Shown here: one piece after another, positions 45,730 through 53,118 of the stretch
How the letters are laid out: each line of letters starts with the position of its first letter
How positions within the stretch are numbered: position 1 is the first letter of the stretch
From: Roseibium aggregatum IAM 12614
GTDB taxonomy: Bacteria > Pseudomonadota > Alphaproteobacteria > Rhizobiales > Stappiaceae
Reading direction: 5' to 3'
DNA length: 64,000 bases
Assembly (NCBI RefSeq): GCF_000168975.1
Contig: NZ_AAUW01000011.1
Span: 1 to 64,000, forward strand
Translations under genes and position numbers: made by a program
The notes under the pieces: generated by a model
What the model was told of the DNA's origin: nothing
Database searches by the model: none
What the model saw: the letters and a program-made list of their open reading frames with translations, nothing else

Positions 45730-45977
45730 GGCAGGCCAACACTTTTTGGCTGAGAGGGCGAGTTAGGGCGATTGCCGGAGCCCTTAACAACCGGTCTAGG
45801 CGACCGTAGCGGCAACATGGGCCAAGGCTTCGACGCCCTCTCCTTAAACCTGAACACATGAAAATCAAGGGACAAGCTCATTTTTTTTGATTTTCTCGGT
45901 GAAGTGAAGCGGTTCCTCCTTAATATGGACCCGTGCGCCAGATTGGCTCTTGTTCTCAGGTGAGTTCCGCAGACCGA

Positions 45978-47642
45978 ATGCCCGATCGATTGAACTTTTT
46001 TTCAAGTCTCTTTCCTGCCATTCTTTCCGGCATTGCTAGGCTTTTCTCCGGCATCGGCTTCAATGTCAGAGAGTTTTTGCGTCAGAAAAGCCATATCGTC
46101 TGGCTGCTGGCCCTTCTCATCGGCAGCTTCGTCTCCTGGGCGGCCATCGTCTTCCGCGAGATCATCAGCCTGGTGCAGTTGCCCTGGCTTGGCACCGCGA
46201 CAGAACGTGTCGTCAGTGCAGCTGCAACCCTGCCCTGGTATGTGATCGTCGCAGGCCCCACCATCGGTGGACTGCTGGTCGGCCTGCTGCTTCAGTACAT
46301 GCAGCCGATGCAGAGAACATTCAGTGTGGCGGATGTGATCGAAGCCAGGGTGAAGGGCGGGCGCGGTCTGCCGTTCTGGCCGGGCATTTCGTCCGCCCTG
46401 ATCACCGCACTATCGCTCGGGTTCGGCGCCAGTGCCGGGCGCGAAGGCCCTGTCGTGCATCTGGGCGCAACCATCGGGGCGTCGGTCGGACGCTTGTTTC
46501 AGCTCCCCGACTCCGCGCATCGTATTCTGCTGGCCTGCGGCGTCGCCAGTGCGGTCTCGGCCTCTTTCAACGCGCCCATCGCAGGGGTTCTGTTCGCCCA
46601 CGAGGTCATTCTCGGGCATTACGCCATGTCGGCGATTTCACCCATCGCCATTGCCGCCGTCACGGGCACCGTGTTTTCCCGGCTCTGGTTTGGCGACGTC
46701 GCCGCCTTCGTGATCCCCGGACACCAGATCACCTCCTATTGGGAATTTCCGGCGTTCGCCCTGCTCGGCATGGTCTCTGCCCTTGTGGCAATCCTGTTCC
46801 AGTTCGCCCTGATCGGAACGGACTGGTTTGCACGCAACATCTCGATGCCTGTCTGGCTGAGACCCGTCACCGGGGGCTTCGTGGTCGGGTTGATTGCGCT
46901 GGTCTTTCCCGATGTTCTCGGCGTCGGCTACGAGACCACGGATGCCGCGCTGAAAGACCAGCTCCCGCTGGTGATGCTGCTCGCACTGCTCGTTGCCAAA
47001 ACAGCGGCAACCGCGATAACGCTCGCCTCCCGCTTTGGCGGCGGCATCTTTTCTCCCTCACTCTATCTCGGAGCGATGACCGGAGGGGCCTTCGGGCTGA
47101 TTGCCGCCTCCGTCTTTCCAGAACTCGCTTCAAGCGAAGGCCTTTATGCAATTCTGGGGATGGGAGCCGTGGCTGCAGCTGTTCTCGGAGCGCCGTTTTC
47201 AACGACCATGATCGTGTTCGAACTGACCGGCGGCTACACGCTCTCCATCGCCCTGCTGCTGACCGTCTCGATCGCCACCGGCCTGACTCAGGCCGTGCAT
47301 GGAAAATCCTATTTCCATTGGCTGCTTGGACTTCGCGGGTATTTCGTGAACGATGGCATTCACCGCTTTTTAGGCGAAACGGTGAAGGTAAAAGACTTCA
47401 TGGACCCTCCGCCCGCCAACGAGGAAGACCGTGTTTTCAGGCCGGGCGAGGACGGCAACTATCTGCATGAGACCGACTCGCTTGAAAGCGCGCTGAAAAG
47501 TTTCGATTCCTGCGGTGAAGCGTTGCTACCGGTCGTCAGCAGCAGGGATGCGACCCGGATCATCGGGCTGGCGCGCCATGTGCGTGCGCTCAATCACTTC
47601 AACGAGGCCTTGATCAAGGCCAACGAAGAAGAGCACCATTAG
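45978..47642 (+). CDS. ClC chloride channel/transporter, second copy
   Basis: A 554-residue ClC relative, divergently transcribed from the first ClC gene. It keeps GREGP (gate glutamate E156) and GGIFSPSLYLG, while after FNAPIAGVLFAHE the internal proton glutamate is replaced by V210, and the first GSGIP motif is strongly altered. The C-terminal ~110 residues form only a partial CBS module (VKDFMDPP... and ALLPVVSSRDATRIIGLARH). Membrane body and motifs are otherwise intact. ATG 45978 is used; an upstream in-frame GTG at 45933 is possible and neither has a strong ribosome binding site. Confidence 0.92.
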   Translation: MPDRLNFFSSLFPAILSGIARLFSGIGFNVREFLRQKSHIVWLLALLIGSFVSWAAIVFREIISLVQLPWLGTATERVVSAAATLPWYVIVAGPTIGGLLVGLLLQYMQPMQRTFSVADVIEARVKGGRGLPFWPGISSALITALSLGFGASAGREGPVVHLGATIGASVGRLFQLPDSAHRILLACGVASAVSASFNAPIAGVLFAHEVILGHYAMSAISPIAIAAVTGTVFSRLWFGDVAAFVIPGHQITSYWEFPAFALLGMVSALVAILFQFALIGTDWFARNISMPVWLRPVTGGFVVGLIALVFPDVLGVGYETTDAALKDQLPLVMLLALLVAKTAATAITLASRFGGGIFSPSLYLGAMTGGAFGLIAASVFPELASSEGLYAILGMGAVAAAVLGAPFSTTMIVFELTGGYTLSIALLLTVSIATGLTQAVHGKSYFHWLLGLRGYFVNDGIHRFLGETVKVKDFMDPPPANEEDRVFRPGEDGNYLHETDSLESALKSFDSCGEALLPVVSSRDATRIIGLARHVRALNHFNEALIKANEEEHH

Positions 47643-47684
47643 AGACGGGCGGCAGACTGCGCCTCAGCCTAACCGCCTGCCTGA

Positions 47685-48719
47685 TCAGAACTTCGAAGGA
47701 TCGGTAGCCAGGATCTTGCCGGCATATCTGTGGGAGGCCTTGCCCTTCAGGCGGAATTGCAGATCCTTTTGCGCCATGTAGAGCCGGGCCTGCCGACCTC
47801 TGATCCCCGGCAGATCAAACGGATCGAGTCCGGCCCACGGCAGAAACGGGTTCCGCCGCAACGAGCCGTAGATGCCGACCCGGACCGACGGCCGTTTGCT
47901 GGTGGCACGGGCATGGAAGCCGTGCGTATCGGCAACGACCAGTGTGTTGCCGGGAACCGCGAAACGCACCGGCTCAGGATAATTGAGCCGTTCCAGCTCC
48001 TCGGGAGCCAGGCGGAAGGAGCCACGGGCATGCAGCGTGTTCTTGTCGCTGCAGGCCGACAGGCTTTGTTCGCGTTCCCACTCCAGCCGTTCCGGCGTCA
48101 GGCGGTGCGATCCGGGAATATAGGTGAAAGGTCCCTCGGCATCGTCGATGTCATAGAGGAAGAACCATGATTTTGCTGTCTGATGGAACGTATCGGAGTG
48201 GAACGCCGTTTGCGGGTCTGCCCGCCGCTTGGTGTCCGGATTGGTCATGACGATGTGCAGATAGACCAGAGGATCGCCGTTGGTAGATCCGACGTACCGC
48301 AGACCGTTCTGGAACGGCTTGCTCCAGACGAATGCTTTGAGGTGAGGCAGATCCGCCAGAACATTTGGCGGCAGGGGAATGAAACGCGTGACTGCATTGC
48401 CCTGGCGCATGTCCCAGGCGTCGAACCGCGTCGTTTCAACTTCCTTGCGCAGGGCAGCCAGTTCCGCTTCCGGCAACACGTCCCGGGTGGCGATGAAGCC
48501 GTCCCTTGCATAAGCCTCGCGATCGGCTTCCGGCAGGAGATGCTCCAGCCTCCGACGACGCGCGTCGGCCATCTGTTCCGCGAGCTTGATGCGCTTGGCG
48601 TGCAATCCGGCCTCATTCAGCCGGCGGCTGCCGATCAGCGGGTTGTCCCGAAACGATTTGGCCCCGGTTGCCAGCTCGGCAGCATAGAGCGGCATCTTGA
48701 GAACGTCCGCGGCGCGCAT
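47685..48719 (-). CDS. Phytanoyl-CoA dioxygenase (PhyH) family protein
   Basis: A 344-residue Fe(II)/2-oxoglutarate dioxygenase-like protein. FHSDTFH supplies the HxD metal ligands, and a distal HGFHARATSKRPSVRVGIYG (trimmed: HGFHARATSKRPSVR) gives the third His and the arginine that binds 2-oxoglutarate. The N-terminal ~70 residues are extra compared with minimal PhyH proteins. The substrate is unknown. It converges with the second ClC gene and is followed upstream by an aminopeptidase gene on the same strand. Confidence 0.9.
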   Translation of the reverse strand: MRAADVLKMPLYAAELATGAKSFRDNPLIGSRRLNEAGLHAKRIKLAEQMADARRRRLEHLLPEADREAYARDGFIATRDVLPEAELAALRKEVETTRFDAWDMRQGNAVTRFIPLPPNVLADLPHLKAFVWSKPFQNGLRYVGSTNGDPLVYLHIVMTNPDTKRRADPQTAFHSDTFHQTAKSWFFLYDIDDAEGPFTYIPGSHRLTPERLEWEREQSLSACSDKNTLHARGSFRLAPEELERLNYPEPVRFAVPGNTLVVADTHGFHARATSKRPSVRVGIYGSLRRNPFLPWAGLDPFDLPGIRGRQARLYMAQKDLQFRLKGKASHRYAGKILATDPSKF

Positions 48720-48754
48720 TGAAAAACCTCAGCTCGATAAAGAAGAATTCAAAA

Positions 48755-48780
48755 CAGAGAGGCCGGTCCGAACCGGCCTC
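48755..48780 (-). terminator. Terminator of the M24 aminopeptidase gene
   Basis: GAGGCCGGT / ACCGGCCTC, a perfect 9-bp stem with a four-base loop, just beyond the stop of the minus-strand aminopeptidase; the following TCTCTGTTTTG is a modest T tract. Confidence 0.75.
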
Positions 48781-48789
48781 CAAGGTCTT

Positions 48790-50604
48790 TTAGATCGCTT
48801 TTGTCGCCTGTTCCAGCCAGATCCGCTCCTTGGCCGCCACCAGCGGGCCAATCTCATTGCGAACCTTTTCATGGTAGCGGTTGAGCCAGTCCCGTTCGGC
48901 GGCGGTCAGCAGTCCGGGCTCAATCAGCCGCAAATCCATTGGCACCAGGGTGATGGTCTCGAAACCGAGCATCGGACGTTCCCCGCCCGGCAGATCCCGC
49001 GCCGGCGTGATGATTTCCAGGTTCTCGATCCGGATACCGTATTCGCCTGCCGGATAGTAGCCCGGCTCATTCGACAGGATCATACCCGGTTTCAGCGGCA
49101 CGGTGCCGGTTTTTGAAATGCGCTGAGGCCCCTCATGAACGCCGAGGTACGCCCCGACGCCGTGACCGGTGCCGTGGTCGAAATCAAGACCGGCCTTCCA
49201 TAGGTCGATCCGGGCAAGCGTATCGAGCTGGGCTCCGGTGGTGCCTTCGGGAAATTTTGCCGTGGAGATGGCGATATGCCCCTTCAGCACCAGCGTGTAG
49301 TGCTTCTTCATCTCCGCGCTCACCTCACCGACCGCAAGCGTACGGGTAATGTCGGTGGTGCCGTCTTCATATTGGGCACCCGAATCGATCAGGAACGGTT
49401 TGCCAACCGGGATCTTCAGATTGCTGGACCGGCTGACCCTGTAGTGGCAGATCGCCCCGTTCGGGCCTGCACCGGAAATCGTGTCGAAGGAAATATCCTT
49501 CAAAACCCCGGTGTCCCGCCGGAACTCTTCAAGCTTTTCAGCAGCGCTGATTTCGTCGAGATCGCCCTTGGGGGCAACTTCATCGAACCAGCAAAGGAAA
49601 TTCACGAAAGCAACGGCATCGCGGATATGCGCGGCGCGCGCACCCTTCAGTTCCGTTTCGTTCTTGATGGCCTTCGGCAACAGGACGGGCTCCTGGGCTT
49701 CCAGCAGCGTCCCACCCGCACCTGTGATGGCGTCGGCAATGCCGATCCCAGCGAGGCTCGGATCGATCATCACCCGGGCCCCCGCCTTTCCGAGAGCCTC
49801 CAGACCCGGCTTGAACTCGGTTGGCTCGTTGAGGTCCGTCAGATCGGCAAGTGCGTCGCGGACGGAATTGGACAGCTTGCGGCCATCGATAAAGAGAGAC
49901 GGTTTGCCTTCTGCCGGAACAGTTGCAAAAGACAGCGGCAGCGGCGTATGCGTGACGTCCGATCCGCGGATGTTGAACAGCCATGCGATCGAATCTGGCT
50001 GCGTCAGCACGCAGGCATCAGCCTTCTTCTCGCCAAGCGCCGACTGGATTTCGGCTATCTTGTCCTTCGACTCGCGTCCCGCAAGTTCCACCGGATAGAG
50101 CGACACCTGACCGAGCGGCGGTTCCGGCCGGTCCTTCCAGACGCTGTCGACGGGATTATGGGTCAGCTTGACCAGCGTGGCGCCGGCCGCCTTGCAGATT
50201 TCCTCCAGCCGACGAACCTCGCGCACCGTATGCAGCATGGCATCAATGCCGAGTTTTTGCCCCGCCTGCAGCCGCTCGGCAAGCCAGTCGGTCACAGGTT
50301 CATTGATCAGATGGCGCGCCGGAAACACCGCCATGTCGACCTGATCCCGGACCTGGATGGTGTAACGGCCATCAACGAAAATGGCTGCATCCTCTCCAAG
50401 AACTGCCGCCGTACCCGCGGACCCGGTAAATCCGGTCAGCCATTGCAGCCGGCAATCGTGCGGCGGCACATATTCGCCCTGATGCGCGTCGGCGCGCGGC
50501 ACGAGAAAGCCGTCAAGTCCACGGCGGGAGAGTTCGGCTCTGAGAAGCGCCACATGCGGCGCGCCACAGGAAGGATCACTAAGATCATCAAAAGTCTGGA
50601 ACAT
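48790..50604 (-). CDS. M24 family aminopeptidase P-like metallopeptidase
   Basis: A 604-residue Xaa-Pro aminopeptidase of the long three-domain type (two creatinase-like N-terminal domains and one catalytic pita-bread domain). Metal ligands: SGAQYEDGTTDITRT (two Asp), HGTGHGVGAYLGVHEGP (His) and later SNEPGYYPAGEYGIRIEN (two Glu). It removes N-terminal residues preceding proline in the cytoplasm. ATG 50604 (MFQTFDDLSDP) matches the family start; an ATG at 50631 is in frame but neither has a good ribosome binding site. Confidence 0.92.
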   Translation of the reverse strand: MFQTFDDLSDPSCGAPHVALLRAELSRRGLDGFLVPRADAHQGEYVPPHDCRLQWLTGFTGSAGTAAVLGEDAAIFVDGRYTIQVRDQVDMAVFPARHLINEPVTDWLAERLQAGQKLGIDAMLHTVREVRRLEEICKAAGATLVKLTHNPVDSVWKDRPEPPLGQVSLYPVELAGRESKDKIAEIQSALGEKKADACVLTQPDSIAWLFNIRGSDVTHTPLPLSFATVPAEGKPSLFIDGRKLSNSVRDALADLTDLNEPTEFKPGLEALGKAGARVMIDPSLAGIGIADAITGAGGTLLEAQEPVLLPKAIKNETELKGARAAHIRDAVAFVNFLCWFDEVAPKGDLDEISAAEKLEEFRRDTGVLKDISFDTISGAGPNGAICHYRVSRSSNLKIPVGKPFLIDSGAQYEDGTTDITRTLAVGEVSAEMKKHYTLVLKGHIAISTAKFPEGTTGAQLDTLARIDLWKAGLDFDHGTGHGVGAYLGVHEGPQRISKTGTVPLKPGMILSNEPGYYPAGEYGIRIENLEIITPARDLPGGERPMLGFETITLVPMDLRLIEPGLLTAAERDWLNRYHEKVRNEIGPLVAAKERIWLEQATKAI

Positions 50605-50850
50605 GGCCGCAAGATAATTTCGCGGCCGCATCGGATCAAGCTGGATATTTTTTCCGCTTGAATTGTTTCAGCAGCATTATTTTCCTCAAATTTCGCACTG
50701 CAGCAATATCTTTCGCATATGCGAACAGCGCAAGGCTGTCATGCACTGCAAGGCCTACCTACGGCTCCGACAAAAGCGCATATAGGGGTCACACAAGAAA
50801 AAGACGTTCTCCCTAGGGAAGCTCTTAACCTTCAAATGGGATTGATCACA

Positions 50851-51054
50851 ATGACCGTGAAAACGACCACTTCGACCCGCGCTGGCGGCAGCTTCATGCG
50901 CCGCGCATTCGACCGCATGATTGAAGCTCGCTCCATCCAGGCACGCCGCTATGTCAACGGCTACCTGCTGTCGCTGGACGACGCGACCCTGGCCTCTCAC
51001 GGCTACGACCGCGCCCAGCTCGAGCGCGAAGGCACGTCAACCAGCGCGTTCTAA
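50851..51054 (+). CDS. DUF1127 small protein
   Basis: A 67-residue basic protein with the DUF1127 (YjiS-like) signature: ARRYVNGYLLSLDDATLASHGYDRAQL. Members of this family act as small RNA-associated regulators (for example of phosphate, motility or competence traits) in alphaproteobacteria. ATG 50851 is chosen; an earlier in-frame ATG at 50836 is possible. Downstream lies an elaborate nested palindrome and then an intrinsic terminator. Confidence 0.85.
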   Translation: MTVKTTTSTRAGGSFMRRAFDRMIEARSIQARRYVNGYLLSLDDATLASHGYDRAQLEREGTSTSAF

Positions 51055-51077
51055 GGGGCTCAGGACGGTTTAGAACT

Positions 51078-51165
51078 GTCGCGTTTATTGAAATCGCTTT
51101 TCACTGACTGAAATCAGAGATTTCAACGCAAAAAGCGATATCAGATACATTCGGTCAAACGCGAC
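51078..51165. repeat. Nested triple inverted repeat
   Basis: Three concentric arms: GTCGCGTTT (51078-51086)/AAACGCGAC (51157-51165), ATCGCTTTT (51093-51101)/AAAAGCGAT (51131-51139) and TGAAATC (51109-51115)/GATTTCA (51119-51125), each perfect and separated by small bulges. It would form an 88-bp extended hairpin. Confidence 0.85.
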
Positions 51166-51198
51166 ACGCTCTAGTCAAAGACCACTGTGCAAAACGAA

Positions 51199-51232
51199 AA
51201 GGCCTGCCGGAATGTCCGGCGGGCCTTTTTTG
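51199..51232 (+). terminator. Intrinsic terminator downstream of DUF1127 gene
   Basis: AAGGCCTGCCGGA / TCCGGCGGGCCTT stem with one mismatch-type bulge and ATG loop, followed by TTTTT, about 145 bp after the DUF1127 stop. Confidence 0.88.
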
Positions 51233-51287
51233 TATTTGGAGACAGGCGTCTCAAAAGATGAGCGGCACACCTAGGGGGCCAACCCGC

Positions 51288-51326
51288 GAAACGCGCGCAA
51301 GCGCGCTCCTGAAGATCAGTGTGAGG
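51288..51326. repeat. Decayed family A repeat copy
   Basis: GCGAAACGCGCGCAAGCGCG followed by CTCCTGAAGATCAGTGTGAGG resembles half of a family A element (GAGACGCGC...GCTCCTCAGGATGAGG) with several changes. It has no inverted partner. Confidence 0.5.
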
Positions 51327-51359
51327 ACATTACTGGCACCCTACAATCCGCAACAGCGA

Positions 51360-52250
51360 TCAGGCGTGCTTTCTGCCCCGCACGAGGGTAAGTGTCAGCC
51401 AGCCGTCTTTTTCACCGCGCCGGTCCAGAATGAACCCCTGGCATCCGTAAGCGAACAGGATTCGTGGGCCGTCTTCGACCCTGAGACCCGAGAGCACAAG
51501 GGTCGCCGTCGGCGTCATGCGTTCGCCGATGGATTTGGCCATTTTCATCAAGGGCCGCGCAAGGATGTTGGCGATCACCAGATCGAACGGACCATAATGG
51601 CGGAAACGGCGGTCATCGATACCGTTGGCTGTGAAGCCCTTCACCAGATGTCCCGCGCCGTTGAGCCGCGCATTTTCCAAAGCGGTCTTCGTCGCGACAG
51701 GGTCGATATCGGTTGCCAGCACCGATTGGCGGGATTGAAGCGCGGCGGCGATTGCCAGCACACCGGTTCCTGTCCCCAGGTCGAGAATGCTGTGGTACTC
51801 GCGCATGGCCAGCAGCCTGTCGATTTCCTCCAGACAGCCCGCCGTCGTGCCGTGGTGACCGGTTCCGAAAGCAAGCGCTGCTTCGATCTCGATACCGATG
51901 GCCCCGCCCGGTACCTTGTCCCGGTCGTGGCTGCCATGAACGACAAACCGTCCGGCCTTTACCGGCTTCAGCCCTTCCAGGCTCTTTTCGACCCAGTTGA
52001 TGTCCGGCAGTTCTTCCGCTTCCAGCGGCGCGGCAAAGGCATCCGCGCCGACACGGTCGCGCACGGTCGCGGCCGCCTCTTCCGGTTCCATGTCGAACAG
52101 AAGGATTTCAGCCGCCCAGAGGCGCCCATCCGGTGTCGCTTCATAGATCGTCACCGGATTGCCGTCGTCCTCGAACGCCCGTTCAAGGATTTCGGAAATC
52201 CGCTTGGCTTCCAGTTCTTCAGCCGTGATCCGCACCCGGATGGTTTTCAT
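51360..52250 (-). CDS. prmA: Ribosomal protein L11 methyltransferase
   Basis: Methylates amino groups of ribosomal protein L11 using S-adenosylmethionine. 296 residues: a ~100-residue substrate-recognition domain and a methyltransferase domain with LAFGTGHHGTTAGCLE, motif I DLGTGTGVLAIAA and post-motif NANILARP-like IANILARPLM. Divergent from a TPR protein gene; its downstream gap contains a decayed repeat only. Confidence 0.95.
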   Translation of the reverse strand: MKTIRVRITAEELEAKRISEILERAFEDDGNPVTIYEATPDGRLWAAEILLFDMEPEEAAATVRDRVGADAFAAPLEAEELPDINWVEKSLEGLKPVKAGRFVVHGSHDRDKVPGGAIGIEIEAALAFGTGHHGTTAGCLEEIDRLLAMREYHSILDLGTGTGVLAIAAALQSRQSVLATDIDPVATKTALENARLNGAGHLVKGFTANGIDDRRFRHYGPFDLVIANILARPLMKMAKSIGERMTPTATLVLSGLRVEDGPRILFAYGCQGFILDRRGEKDGWLTLTLVRGRKHA

Positions 52251-52389
52251 TGCCGCTCGCGCCTGTTGTTGTTGGGGTCAAGGCGTGCGGTATAGCGGGA
52301 AGCGGCAGCCGATGCCAGCTTGAAACGGCCGGTGGACTGGGCAAACCGGATCTCTGCCCCATTTCAATAGGAAATGCGAGGAAACACCC

Positions 52390-52956
52390 ATGACACGCCT
52401 TTTTGGGCAAGCCTTTTGGCAGTCTGCAGGGCTGCTCCTGGTAGCCGCAGCACTCTGCCTCACGCTGCTTGTGCCGCCGGCCGGGGCAACGCCTGAACAG
52501 GACGCCCTGTTCAAGGCCTTGAAAAATGCCCCGACCGAAGAAGACGCTAGCCGGATTGAAGACGACATCTGGAATAGCTGGCTGGATGCCGCCCCAAGCC
52601 CGGAAATTCGACGAAAGGTGGATGAGGCGATGCGTCGGCGCGACGGTTATGACTTTCAGGGTGCAAAGGAGCTGCTCGACCAGGTGGTGGAAGAGGCCGC
52701 GGACTATTCGGAGGGCTGGAACCAGCGCGCTTTCATCCTGTTCCTGCAAGGCAACTATGAAGCCAGCCTGGAGGACATCGAACGTGCCCTCGCCCTGGAA
52801 CCGCGCCACTTCGCAGCCCTGTCCGGCAAGGCAATCATCTTGATGACGCTTGGCCGGGTGGAAGCAGGACAGGAAGTCCTGCGGGAAGCGGTGGGCATCC
52901 ATCCGTTCCTGAAGGAGCGCGACATGCTGATCAAGCCACAAGGCGTTGACCTTTAA
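52390..52956 (+). CDS. Exported tetratricopeptide-repeat protein
   Basis: A 188-residue protein with a signal peptide (SAGLLLVAAALCLTLL, cut after GATPEQ) and about three TPR units in residues 75-165: KELLDQVVEEAADYSEGW, FILFLQGNYEASLEDIERAL and ALEPRHFAALSGKAIILM. Such periplasmic TPR proteins mediate protein-protein contacts; the partner is unknown. Stands alone, divergent from prmA. Confidence 0.88.
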   Translation: MTRLFGQAFWQSAGLLLVAAALCLTLLVPPAGATPEQDALFKALKNAPTEEDASRIEDDIWNSWLDAAPSPEIRRKVDEAMRRRDGYDFQGAKELLDQVVEEAADYSEGWNQRAFILFLQGNYEASLEDIERALALEPRHFAALSGKAIILMTLGRVEAGQEVLREAVGIHPFLKERDMLIKPQGVDL

Positions 52957-53118
52957 CGCAGTTGAGGCTGGGCGCTAGCGACCATTCCGCAAGGTCTGAC
53001 TGCATCTGAACACGACCAGCCGCAGCGGGCAACTCCAAGTCCTAAACCGCTTTGCCGTCCCTTTCAGAGGAAACCGGCCCGCAGAATCTCGTCGAACAAC
53101 CTTCTGACAGCTCGCCGG

